NCBI GenBank assembly: GCA_009784995.1
Contig: WQXE01000023.1
Location: 1 to 18,479 of the forward strand
DNA: 18,479 nt
Reading direction: 5' to 3'
From: Treponema sp.
GTDB taxonomy: Bacteria > Spirochaetota > Spirochaetia > Treponematales > Breznakiellaceae
The position numbers were made by a program, and so were the translations under genes. The notes under the pieces were generated by a model. It had not been told where the DNA came from. It did no database searches and was given only the letters and a program-made list of their open reading frames with translations. Shown in pieces: positions 1 to 7,414 of the stretch; position 1 is the stretch's first letter; each line of letters opens with the position of its first letter.

Positions 1-11
1 GTAGTATTGAT

Positions 12-37
12 TAAAATTCCGCATGTGCGGAATTTTA
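12..37. terminator. Perfect 11-bp hairpin, likely bidirectional terminator
   Basis: Arms 12-22 and 27-37 are perfectly complementary (TAAAATTCCGC / GCGGAATTTTA) around a 4-nt loop. The stem has a GC-rich core and A/T-rich outer ends, so each strand ends in a short T run. It could end the leftward transcript of the sigma gene or a rightward transcript entering from outside the window. Confidence 0.55.
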
Positions 38-45
38 TACCTCAG

Positions 46-65
46 AATTCCGAACATTTGGAATT
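46..65. repeat. Second small inverted repeat sharing the GGAATT arm
   Basis: AATTCC (46-51) and GGAATT (60-65) are complementary around an 8-nt loop. The same arm sequence occurs in the hairpin at 12-37, so the two lie in tandem. Function is unknown; it may be a degenerate copy of the first hairpin. Confidence 0.3.
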
Positions 66-123
66 TGAGTATATTTTTACCATAAAAAAGACAGCATAAG
101 ATTTACTTCTCAGACAGCCCCGA

Positions 124-158
124 GTCTAAATACTCTGCATTTTAGACAGACTTTTTTT
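124..158 (+). terminator. Weak rightward terminator-like hairpin with T7 tract
   Basis: GTCTAAA (124-130) pairs with TTTAGAC (141-147) around a 10-nt loop, and the plus strand then has seven T residues (152-158) that run into the stop codon of the minus-strand sigma gene. It is oriented to stop rightward transcription entering the sigma gene antisense. The stem is AT-rich, so the call is weak. Confidence 0.3.
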
Positions 159-1005
159 AGGCAACGTATGCCTTTAATTTACCTGATCTTATAGGGTTTT
201 TTAACCTTGAAAGCGCTTTTTCTTCGATTTGCCTGATGCGTTCTTTGCTTAAATTATAACGGGCGCCAATTTCCTTTAAAGACATGGGTTTTTGACCAAG
301 CCCAAAATGGCAGCGTAAGATATCGGCTTCTTCCTTTTCAAGAGTATTAAGAGCGTCTTCGATGTCATATTTCATAATTCTATGTTCCGCGTCTATGTCC
401 GGGGCTGTATACTTTGTGTCTTGTACAAATTCCTTTAAAGGTGAAACTTGACTTTTAGAAACTGGAAGATCCAAAGAAATCATTTCTCTGGATATATCCA
501 GAATTTCTGTTATATCATTTTTTTCCATATTAAGCAGTTCCGCTATTTCATTAATTTCTTCGTCTATTGTTTGTTGTTTTTCTATCATTTTTCCAGCTTT
601 TTCAATCTTTACAAGGTCTGCCGCGCGGTTTACTGGCAGTCTTATCATTCTGGATTTTTCGCAAAGTGCGCTCATTATTGCCTGACGTATCCACCAAACC
701 GCGTAAGAAATAAAATGATAACCTTTATTACTGTCAAAACGGTCGGCGGCGTTTATAAGACCTACATTTCCCTCGCTGATCAAATCCTCCAGAGGAAGAC
801 CTAACCCCTGGTATTTTTTCGCTATCGAGACAACAAAACGCAAATTTGAGCTGACAAGCTTGTCCCTCGCGACCATGCAGCCGCCTGTAGCCGCCTTCGC
901 GGCTTCTTTTTCATCATCCCTGTTTAACATGGGAATTCGATTTATCTCTCCTAGATAAATTGCCAAATTGTCCTTGTTTGAATATTTCTTTCCCTTCGTT
1001 GTCAT
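157..1005 (-). CDS. Group-2 sigma-70 family RNA polymerase sigma factor
   Basis: The 282-residue protein directs RNA polymerase core to promoters. Visible regions are a short region 1.2 (about 12-40), region 2 (about 46-115, with core-binding DLISEGNVGL and promoter-melting YAVWWIRQAI), region 3 (about 124-200) and region 4 (about 217-272, with helix-turn-helix SLKEIGARYNLSKERIRQIE). It lacks the acidic region 1.1 and the non-conserved insert of a housekeeping RpoD, so it is short and RpoS-like in size. Its -10 and -35 recognition segments remain close to the primary-sigma pattern, suggesting overlapping promoter choice. The start ATG at 1005 follows a purine-rich AAGGGGG site at good spacing. 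The gene is transcribed divergently from an ATPase-HDOD gene, and its -10 box lies in a large palindrome. The sigma-70 call is certain; whether it is the stationary-phase type cannot be told from sequence. Confidence 0.93.
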   Translation of the reverse strand: MTTKGKKYSNKDNLAIYLGEINRIPMLNRDDEKEAAKAATGGCMVARDKLVSSNLRFVVSIAKKYQGLGLPLEDLISEGNVGLINAADRFDSNKGYHFISYAVWWIRQAIMSALCEKSRMIRLPVNRAADLVKIEKAGKMIEKQQTIDEEINEIAELLNMEKNDITEILDISREMISLDLPVSKSQVSPLKEFVQDTKYTAPDIDAEHRIMKYDIEDALNTLEKEEADILRCHFGLGQKPMSLKEIGARYNLSKERIRQIEEKALSRLKNPIRSGKLKAYVA

Positions 1006-1027
1006 ATCGTCCCCCTTTTTTACCTAA

Positions 1028-1057
1028 CCAAGTGTCAGATTATAATTTGGCACTTGG
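1028..1057. promoter_or_regulatory. 30-bp palindrome centred on the -10 box of the sigma gene
   Basis: The half sites at 1028-1042 and 1043-1057 match at 13 of 15 positions (CCAAGTGTCAGATTA against CCAAGTGCCAAATTA), and both mismatches would be G-U pairs in RNA. The centre, ATTATAAT, is itself palindromic, so a TATAAT box is readable on both strands: 1044-1039 on minus (toward the sigma gene) and 1041-1046 on plus. The minus -35 region (GTACCA at 17-bp spacing) is poor. A partial third half site, TGCCAAGT, is at 1089-1096. A dimeric regulator bound here would cover the -10 box. Confidence 0.6.
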
Positions 1058-1170
1058 CAACTGGTACCATGTTAAATAGCAATAATCGTGCCAAGTAAAT
1101 TTTTATGTTTTTCTACTAATTTTGATTAAATAATTGATATTTTTAGGGTTTTATTCAAATTATTTGGGAG

Positions 1171-1213
1171 AAATGACACAAAGTCTAAAGATTGATAATA
1201 TATTGTGTCATTT
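1171..1213. promoter_or_regulatory. Operator-like inverted repeat before the HDOD promoter
   Basis: AAATGACACAA (1171-1181) and TTGTGTCATTT (1203-1213) form a perfect 11-bp inverted repeat with a 21-nt spacer. The right arm ends at the first base of the -35 box at 1213. Half-site centres are 32 bp apart, about three helical turns, which would place both on one face of the helix. It is unrelated in sequence to the palindrome at 1028-1057. Confidence 0.5.
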
Positions 1214-1241
1214 TGACCATATTTATACTCAATTTTATGAT
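1213..1241 (+). promoter_or_regulatory. Sigma-70 promoter of the ATPase-HDOD gene
   Basis: TTGACC (1213-1218), a 17-bp spacer and TATGAT (1236-1241) match the housekeeping consensus well. The start of transcription would fall near 1248, leaving a 5' leader of about 94 nt before the ATG at 1342, in which I see no clear structure. Confidence 0.6.
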
Positions 1242-1341
1242 AAAGTCTATATTGAACTTGTTTTGTTACATAAAATTTTGTAAAATTAATATTTATGCCG
1301 AAACATATATTATATAGTACAAAAAAGGCAGGTTATAGAAT

Positions 1342-2838
1342 ATGAATACCGCTCCCGAGTTGGTCGTGGATGAGGAAAAAATAAAGAAAGCCATTCAATC
1401 AGGGCTTCCATTAACAATCACAACATATACACTTCCAAAAGAAATTGAAATTTATATAGAGCAAATTGTCGAAGCGTTTTTGCGGCACATGGATCAATTA
1501 AAGTTAAAAGATTATATCGTCTATTGCGTGCAGGAGCTTGTTGTAAACGCCAAAAAAGCGAATACAAAACGCGTATTTTTCGCGGAGCGCGGTTTGGACA
1601 TCAATAATGATAGTGATTATAAAAAAGGAATGGAAACCTTCAAAGAAGAAACTATCAGTAATATCGCGCATTATCTTCAACTGCAAAAAGAAAAAGGTCT
1701 TTATATAAAAGTCATTTTACAGGTTAAGAGAAATACAATTCAAATTGAAATTCGCAACAATGTTACAGCGACTAAAACCGAACAGCTGCGTATTCATGAC
1801 AAAATGGCAAGATCAAGGCAATTCGACAGCCTGGAAGACGCTTTATCTCAGGTACTCGATGACAGCGAAGGCGCGGGGCTTGGTCTTGTTATCCTCGTTT
1901 TAATGTTGAAAAAAATGGGTCTTGATGACGAAGCGTTCACAATGAAAACCAATGATAAATACACTGTCGCGAGTATTTCCATACCGCTTGATGAAGCTAT
2001 GCTTCAAAATATGTCAGTTCTTTCCGAAGAAATTGTGCAAAACATCAATAGCCTTCCTCAGTTCCCTGAGAATGTTCTAATGGTTCAAAAGCTTATTAAT
2101 GATCCAAGTTCCGATATGCCGACTATCGCGAGACAGATTTCGATGGATCCGGCTCTTACCGCCGATTTACTAAAAATCGTAAACTCCGCTCAATACATGC
2201 TCTCTAAAAAAGTTGACAGTATATCGGAAGCGGTAAAAATGATTGGTATAAAAGGCATTAAAAACCTGCTTTATTCCTACGGTACACAAAAAGTTCTTGG
2301 CGACGACACAATCGATAAAAAGAAACTTTGGGAACATTCATATAAAACCGCCTTTTACGCTTTCAATCTTGTTAAAAACTTTAAAAACGACAACAATCTG
2401 CTTGACGATGTTTATATCGGCGGTATGCTCCACGACATGGGAAAAATTATTTTTTCAAATGTTCACGGCGACTTGTTGGATAAAATTAAAGGTTTTTGCG
2501 TTGATAAAAACGTGCCATCATCAACATTTGAAGATCTTTCGGCTGGTTTGAACCACGCCGAGCTTGGCGCGTTGATTGCCGAAAAATGGAACTTCCCCGA
2601 AAAGCTTGTCGCGGCAATCCGTTATCATCATGAACCTGAATCAGCCCCGGCTGACTGCAAGGATATTATCGATACTGTATATCTTGCGAATATGTTCTGT
2701 GAATATGAAAATAAAAATATCAGTTTTGATCAGTTTGAATCAGGTCCGCTTGAAAACTTCGGCTTAAAAAGTAAAAAGCAGATTGATTCATTGCTCGAAC
2801 GGCTTTCATCAGGGTTTAACAGGGAAGGCCAACTATAA
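1342..2838 (+). CDS. ATPase-HDOD fusion regulator
   Basis: The 498-residue protein appears to join two signalling modules. Residues about 30-215 look like a GHKL/histidine-kinase-type ATPase domain: an N-box (ELVVNAKKA, 65-73) and a glycine-rich GAGLGL lid (177-182). The usual Asp of the first G-box seems replaced in IRNN (137-140). No phospho-acceptor His domain is present, so it resembles anti-sigma or sensor ATPases rather than a complete kinase. Residues about 230-430 form an HDOD domain (NSLPQFPENV onset; conserved DPALTADLLKIVNSA; LHDMGKII at 363-370 retaining an HD pair; YHH at 428-430), followed by a short tail. HDOD proteins act in bacterial signalling without an established enzymatic activity. 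The ATG follows a GGCAGG ribosome site. The sigma factor gene is divergent across a 336-bp gap, so a regulatory link is possible but unproven. Confidence 0.82.
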   Translation: MNTAPELVVDEEKIKKAIQSGLPLTITTYTLPKEIEIYIEQIVEAFLRHMDQLKLKDYIVYCVQELVVNAKKANTKRVFFAERGLDINNDSDYKKGMETFKEETISNIAHYLQLQKEKGLYIKVILQVKRNTIQIEIRNNVTATKTEQLRIHDKMARSRQFDSLEDALSQVLDDSEGAGLGLVILVLMLKKMGLDDEAFTMKTNDKYTVASISIPLDEAMLQNMSVLSEEIVQNINSLPQFPENVLMVQKLINDPSSDMPTIARQISMDPALTADLLKIVNSAQYMLSKKVDSISEAVKMIGIKGIKNLLYSYGTQKVLGDDTIDKKKLWEHSYKTAFYAFNLVKNFKNDNNLLDDVYIGGMLHDMGKIIFSNVHGDLLDKIKGFCVDKNVPSSTFEDLSAGLNHAELGALIAEKWNFPEKLVAAIRYHHEPESAPADCKDIIDTVYLANMFCEYENKNISFDQFESGPLENFGLKSKKQIDSLLERLSSGFNREGQL

Positions 2839-2873
2839 CAAAATCCTAAGCTTGGTTAGCTTAGGATTTTGTT
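2837..2873. terminator. Strong 15-bp hairpin terminator
   Basis: Arms 2837-2851 and 2859-2873 are perfectly complementary (ACAAAATCCTAAGC core) with a 7-nt loop. The stem starts inside the stop codon of the ATPase-HDOD gene and ends in a T-rich TTTTGTTT run. Confidence 0.75.
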
Positions 2874-2875
2874 TC

Positions 2876-2915
2876 GCAGTTTTTCGGCATACTGCCTGCA
2901 AAACTGCCTTTTTTT
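2876..2915 (+). terminator. Second intrinsic terminator with T7 tract
   Basis: GCAGTTTT (2876-2883) pairs with AAAACTGC (2900-2907). An inner stem, GGCA (2886-2889) with TGCC (2893-2896), stacks inside, and C plus seven T residues (2909-2915) follow. This is the classic rightward intrinsic terminator shape, three bases after the previous hairpin. Confidence 0.7.
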
Positions 2916-2920
2916 AGGTT

Positions 2921-2950
2921 GTAATTACAAAACTGAAGTTTTGTAATTAC
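2921..2950. repeat. Perfect 14-bp inverted repeat upstream of smc
   Basis: GTAATTACAAAACT (2921-2934) and AGTTTTGTAATTAC (2937-2950) flank a 2-base centre. GGTT (2917-2920) and AACC (2955-2958) could extend the stem past a TTTT bulge. The AAAACTG segment also occurs in the terminator just before it, allowing alternative pairing. It lies 55 bp before smc and may be an operator or an RNA element. Confidence 0.5.
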
Positions 2951-3005
2951 TTTTAACCGCACGCTATTCCCCAGTATCAAGTTTTTATGATATATTAAGT
3001 AACTT

Positions 3006-5972
3006 ATGTTTCTCAAGCGTTTGTCGATTCTCGGTTTCAAGTCATTTGCGGACCGTACAGAAATAGAATTTAACGATGGTATCACCGCCCTTTTGGGTCC
3101 TAACGGCTGCGGAAAGTCCAATGTTGTGGACGCTGTTAAGTGGGTTTTGGGTGAACATGCCATTAAATCTCTTCGCGCCGAAAAGATGGAAGATGTCATC
3201 TTTGGCGGTACAGAAGCCCGAAAACCCTTAAATGTAGCGGAAGTTGCCCTAAGTATCGCCAACGAAACCGGTCTTTTACCGATGGATATGCCCGAAATCG
3301 AAATTAAAAGGCGCCTTTATCGCTCCGGCGAAAGCGAATACTTTATTAACGGGGCGCAGGTACGCCTTAAAGACATTCGCGAGCTTTTCTGGGATACAGG
3401 TGTCGGCAAAACCGCCTATTCAGTCATGGAACAGGGAAAAATCGACCAAATACTTTCGTCAAAACCGGAAGAAAGGCGATACCTTTTTGAAGAAGCGGCA
3501 GGTATTACCCGATTCAGGGAACGAGGCGCGGAAGCTGAGCGTAACCTTGCCAAAACCGAGGAAAATGTCCGTCAGGTTGAGTTAATTTTAAACGAGGTAA
3601 AAAGAGCGCATGACAGTTTAAAAACTCAATCCGAAAAAACATTAAAATACCGCACGCTTCGCGATGATATTTTTAATTACGAACTTGATATCCAGCTTTT
3701 AAGATTAAAGCATTTTAAATATGAAAGAGACGAAAAAAATGAAACTTTAAGACGCAGAACTGCCGACCGTGACAGGATTCGCTCCGAGATGGAAGCGGAA
3801 AATAAAGCGCTTGAAGCTAACATGGACGAAGTAAACTCTATGGAAGCCCGTCTTGTAGAATTGCAAAAAAATATTTACGGTTTAGCGCTGGAAAAAAACG
3901 CGAAAGAAAACGAGATACGCCTTTTTAACGAACAGCGCGGCGAAAATAAAATAAAAATTGGGCAAAACGAAGAGCGCGAAAAGCAGGCTATCGAAAAAAT
4001 AACAGAACTTAATAACGACGCTTCCGGGCAGGACGCTGTCGTAGAAGAATTAAAAAAACAGTGCGAAAGTATCGAAGAAAATATCCGCTCCTTTGAAGAA
4101 AATATTCAGCTCGCGGCGGGGCGTATCAGCGAAAACGAAAAAGAATCGCGTAGAGCGGAAGAAGATATTTTAAATATCGATAAAGAACTTGCTGGTTTGG
4201 AAAAAGAACTCGCAAAAATTACTGACGATATTGTCGAAGAACTTGATGCCGGTTTAAAAAAAGCGGGATATTCCGCGGCTGAAAGGCGAAGCGCCGAAGA
4301 ATCGTTACGTGAAACTCTGGGAAAACTTCGCACTTTGCTTGGCGGAAGGGAAGCTTTAATCCGCGACCTTGTCGCCGCCGCGAATGTTACAGGCGGAGTA
4401 GATTCTTCCGAAATAGGACGCATTACAGATATTTTATTGGAAGGTTTAGTGGAAGCCGCGGCGGGTGCCGACAAAGCGTTGGAACTTTTTAACAATTACC
4501 GCGAAGCCTCCCCCACCTTTATCGACGAGTTTTTGGCGCCGCAGGGAATCATTACAAAAAAACGCGCGTTGGATGTGCAAATAAGAAGCGCCAAAGACGG
4601 CATCGAAGAACGGCGGCTGCGGATAAAAACATTACACGAAGACAATGTAAATCTAACTTCAAGAATAAACGAATATCGCGCGACTTTGGAAGATTTAAAA
4701 GTTAATCGCGCGCAAATGAAAACAAGGGCTCAATCCGCGGAAGATCAGGCGCGCCTTATTAGACGCGAGCTTTCCGGGCAGGAAGGAATACTTAAAACCA
4801 TCCGCGATGAACTTTCTGTTTACCGCAAAAGGCTTGAAGAAATTGACGGACGTATCGGCGCGGTGCAAACAGAAATCGCCGGTATCGAGGAAAAGACAAT
4901 CGCTTTTACTTCCGAGCTTGAAAAACTGGAAAAAGATATTCGCAAACGAAACGACAATGTCGCGGGTAAAAAAGTTGTTATCAACAAACGAATGGCGGAA
5001 CTTTCCAAAGTGCAGGAAGCCCTTGAAAAAATTCATCTTGAACTCGCGCAGTCCAACATAGAAATAAAAAATATTCAGGAAAACTTCAGGGAAACTCATT
5101 CAAGGGATTTAATGGAGTTTGAAGAGCGTATCTTTAACATTACAGAAGCTCCCGCCGCGTTACGTGAAAAATTGGCGTCTTCGCGCGCTAAAATGAAAGA
5201 ATTGGGTTCTGTAAACCTTATGGCTCCCGAAGAATACACAGAAACAAAACAACGTTATGATTTTCTCAGTAACCAGATGGCAGATCTTGAAAAGGCGCGA
5301 AAAGACCTGGAAGACCTTACCTCTGAAATACGCCAGGAATCTTCGCAACTATTTTTGGACACATATAACCGCATCAAGAAAAACTTTCACAACATGTTCC
5401 GCCGCCTTTTTGGCGGAGGGCGAGCCGAGCTTCGTTTGTCCGATCCAAACCATGTTTTGGAATCCGGTATCGAAATTCTAGCCCAGCCGCCCGGAAAAAA
5501 ACTGGAGCATTTAAGCCTGCTTTCAGGCGGCGAATGCTCAATGACGGCAGTCGCTCTGCTTTTCGCTACCTACATGGTAAAACCGAGCCCCTTCTGTTTG
5601 TTAGACGAAATTGACGCCGCACTGGACGAACAAAATGTCGGGCGCTTTGTACACCTTCTTCGCGAGTTCAGCGATTCAAGCCAGTTTATCATCATTACAC
5701 ATAACAAAAAAACCGTTACAGGAGCGGGAACACTTTTGGGCGTAACAATGGAAGAATCCGGCGTTACAAAACTTTTAGCCGTGCGTCTTGAAAACGAAGA
5801 GCTGGCGCTTGCCGACGGACCTCCTCCCCAAAGCGAACTTTGGGAAGCGGACGGCAAATTCGAAGAAGAAGATATCGCGCCGGAAGAAGGAATGCAGCTG
5901 CCCGCCGGCATTAACGATCCCAAAAAAGTTACTCAAGAGCAGCTTCGCCCGATAAGGTCACGCAAAGAGTAA
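3006..5972 (+). CDS. smc: Chromosome segregation SMC ATPase with atypical hinge
   Basis: SMC is the ATP-driven DNA-loop and condensation factor of the nucleoid. The N-terminal head has the Walker A GPNGCGKSN (31-39) and the SMC-type onset LKRLSILGFKSFADRT. Long Glu/Lys-rich coiled coils span about 175-410 and 520-700. The C-terminal head has the signature LSGGE (839-843), Walker B FCLLDEID (863-870) and the switch THN (898-900). At 988 residues it is shorter than typical bacterial SMCs of about 1150-1200. Where the hinge should be, residues about 410-520 form a helical, low-coil stretch with no recognisable Gly-rich hinge motifs. ATG 3006 is the only sensible start, since an in-frame stop lies two codons upstream. 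No Shine-Dalgarno is visible; TATGAT (2986-2991) and TATATT (2991-2996) just before the ATG suggest a very short leader. The tail beyond about 930 is acidic and probably disordered. The 3' end overlaps the convergent methyltransferase gene by 15 bp. Confidence 0.92.
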   Translation: MFLKRLSILGFKSFADRTEIEFNDGITALLGPNGCGKSNVVDAVKWVLGEHAIKSLRAEKMEDVIFGGTEARKPLNVAEVALSIANETGLLPMDMPEIEIKRRLYRSGESEYFINGAQVRLKDIRELFWDTGVGKTAYSVMEQGKIDQILSSKPEERRYLFEEAAGITRFRERGAEAERNLAKTEENVRQVELILNEVKRAHDSLKTQSEKTLKYRTLRDDIFNYELDIQLLRLKHFKYERDEKNETLRRRTADRDRIRSEMEAENKALEANMDEVNSMEARLVELQKNIYGLALEKNAKENEIRLFNEQRGENKIKIGQNEEREKQAIEKITELNNDASGQDAVVEELKKQCESIEENIRSFEENIQLAAGRISENEKESRRAEEDILNIDKELAGLEKELAKITDDIVEELDAGLKKAGYSAAERRSAEESLRETLGKLRTLLGGREALIRDLVAAANVTGGVDSSEIGRITDILLEGLVEAAAGADKALELFNNYREASPTFIDEFLAPQGIITKKRALDVQIRSAKDGIEERRLRIKTLHEDNVNLTSRINEYRATLEDLKVNRAQMKTRAQSAEDQARLIRRELSGQEGILKTIRDELSVYRKRLEEIDGRIGAVQTEIAGIEEKTIAFTSELEKLEKDIRKRNDNVAGKKVVINKRMAELSKVQEALEKIHLELAQSNIEIKNIQENFRETHSRDLMEFEERIFNITEAPAALREKLASSRAKMKELGSVNLMAPEEYTETKQRYDFLSNQMADLEKARKDLEDLTSEIRQESSQLFLDTYNRIKKNFHNMFRRLFGGGRAELRLSDPNHVLESGIEILAQPPGKKLEHLSLLSGGECSMTAVALLFATYMVKPSPFCLLDEIDAALDEQNVGRFVHLLREFSDSSQFIIITHNKKTVTGAGTLLGVTMEESGVTKLLAVRLENEELALADGPPPQSELWEADGKFEEEDIAPEEGMQLPAGINDPKKVTQEQLRPIRSRKE

Positions 5973-6806
5973 TCTATTTTTCGCTAATTCACAATAATTA
6001 TTATCTATTTCTATTCCGATAAATGATCTGTTTTTAAAATACCCGCAAGCGGCGCCTGTAGTTCCACTTCCACAAAAAGGATCAAGTACAATATCATTTT
6101 CTTTTGTAGAAGCCAGGACAATACGTTTTAATAAGTCCAATGGTTTTTGTGTCGGATGTTTTCCATATTCTTTTTCGCTGTTTTTTGGAGTAGTCATCGA
6201 CCAGACAGATCTCATTTGCGTATTTTCTTTTTTTAATTTATCTTCAGGAAAAGATCCATTTTTCATTTCATCATAATTAAATGTATGTTTCGCTTTTTTT
6301 TCCTTGCGCGCCCAAAGTATTGTTTCATGTGACGCTGTAAAAAAACGGCAGCTTAAATTTGGTGACGCGTTTGGCTTGAACCATGTAATGTCATTTAATA
6401 TATGAAAATTATTTTTTTGTAAAAGATAGCCGCATTGATAAATACTGTGATATGTGCCGGAAATCCATATTGTGCCTTCAGGTTTTAAAATACGGCGGCA
6501 TTTTGTAATCCATTCATTATGAAAAGTTGTATCATAATCAAAACCAAAACTTTTATCCCATTTTCCTTTGTTTACATTAACTCTTTTTCCGTTTTGGCAG
6601 GAAAATCCGTCATTTGATAACATATATGGAGGATCAGCGAAAATCATATCTATGGAATTTTCCGGAATACAATTTATTAATTTTAAGCAATTTTCGTTAA
6701 ATATCACAGCGTTTTTGGATTTATAAAAGGGAGTATATTCATCTAAAGGTTTTGATAACACTTTCGCGAAATCCCCTTTAGGATCTATTTCTCCATCTTT
6801 AAGCAT
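5958..6806 (-). CDS. Orphan beta-class DNA adenine methyltransferase (DpnA-like)
   Basis: It transfers methyl from S-adenosylmethionine to adenine N6 in DNA. The catalytic DPPY (58-61) precedes the cofactor motif DPFCGSGTTG (242-251), an order typical of beta-class enzymes. HPTQKP (217-222) is the usual element upstream of motif I. The central block (SNDGFSC, NKGKWDKS, GTYHSIYQCGY, KPNASPNLSCRFF, TTPKNSEK) is what I recall for DpnA-type enzymes of DpnII systems, so GATC is a plausible target; that rests on memory, not a search. No restriction endonuclease gene is adjacent. The ATG follows AAGGA at good spacing, 12 bp after the barrel-like gene. It is the last gene of the minus-strand operon. 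Its TGA stop lies inside the 3' end of smc on the other strand. Base use is more A/T-rich by eye than in smc, hinting at acquisition. Confidence 0.88.
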   Translation of the reverse strand: MLKDGEIDPKGDFAKVLSKPLDEYTPFYKSKNAVIFNENCLKLINCIPENSIDMIFADPPYMLSNDGFSCQNGKRVNVNKGKWDKSFGFDYDTTFHNEWITKCRRILKPEGTIWISGTYHSIYQCGYLLQKNNFHILNDITWFKPNASPNLSCRFFTASHETILWARKEKKAKHTFNYDEMKNGSFPEDKLKKENTQMRSVWSMTTPKNSEKEYGKHPTQKPLDLLKRIVLASTKENDIVLDPFCGSGTTGAACGYFKNRSFIGIEIDNNYCELAKNRLLFA

Positions 6807-6818
6807 AATAATCCTTAA

Positions 6819-7412
6819 TCAAAACCAATATCTATCATCAAAACGAAACATAATAGAAAAATGGTGTAATGAAATCCTTTCAGAAAATACCGGAATGTAA
6901 TAAGCGTATTCAAGACCTAACCCCATAGATTGATCAGGCGAACTTCTAAGTTCAATTATTGTTGATATTCCTACATTTGGATTATGTACAATTCCATATT
7001 CCCAATTTTTAACATCTACCATTAAACTTGACAAATTATATCCAGCGAATATCATTAAATCAAATAAACTAATATCAAATAAACTAAAAAATCTAATTCC
7101 AAAATTATAACCAAGATTAAAGCCAAAATAATAATATATACCACTATTGTGATGCTGTCTTTCAGCGGAAAATAACGAAATTAAATACATCCAATCCCAG
7201 CCTATTCCCGCGTCAATATATATTCCTAAATATATATTATTGGTAATAACCGGAAAATATTTTCCATAACCTATATTAAAATAAAACGATACTGAAGATT
7301 CACTTGATTCAGGAATCAGTATTCTAAGCGAACCATCAAATAAATTATTATTTGAATAAGAATATTGAAATATAAATATTAATAATATGAATAATAATAT
7401 TTTCTTTTTCAA
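6819..7412 (-). CDS. Small exported beta-barrel-like protein, TTG start
   Basis: The 197-residue protein starts with a clear signal peptide (MKKKILLFILLIFIFQYSYS). The rest alternates aromatic and small residues in strands such as SVSFYFNIGYG, IYYYFGFNLGYNF and MGLGLEYAYY, and it ends in an aromatic residue (RYWF), as outer-membrane barrels often do. I do not recognise a named family. The start codon is TTG at 7412, not ATG. Support is the AAGG site 5 nt upstream, embedded in the last codons of the M48 gene, and the signal peptide that begins exactly there. It lies 2 bp after the M48 stop and 12 bp before the methyltransferase. It is very A/T-rich by eye. The location would be outer membrane or periplasm; the function is unknown. 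Confidence 0.7.
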   Translation of the reverse strand: MKKKILLFILLIFIFQYSYSNNNLFDGSLRILIPESSESSVSFYFNIGYGKYFPVITNNIYLGIYIDAGIGWDWMYLISLFSAERQHHNSGIYYYFGFNLGYNFGIRFFSLFDISLFDLMIFAGYNLSSLMVDVKNWEYGIVHNPNVGISTIIELRSSPDQSMGLGLEYAYYIPVFSERISLHHFSIMFRFDDRYWF

Positions 7413-7414
7413 AT

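Noticed and set aside
1..156. Small gene or structured RNA at the left edge.
   Set aside because: Only short hairpins are visible, with no open frame or recognisable RNA family.
448..804. 118-residue open frame antisense to the sigma gene.
   Set aside because: It mirrors conserved sigma coding sequence and gives a low-complexity Phe/Tyr-rich product with no ribosome site.
1248..1341. Riboswitch in the 94-nt leader of the HDOD gene.
   Set aside because: The leader is A/T-rich with no stable multi-helix structure or known motif.
4106..5099. Long minus-strand open frames within smc.
   Set aside because: They are Ser/Phe-rich reverse images of the Glu/Lys coiled-coil codons, with no homology I recognise.
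5958..6806. Complete DpnII-type restriction-modification system.
   Set aside because: Only one methyltransferase is present; neither an endonuclease nor a second methyltransferase is adjacent.
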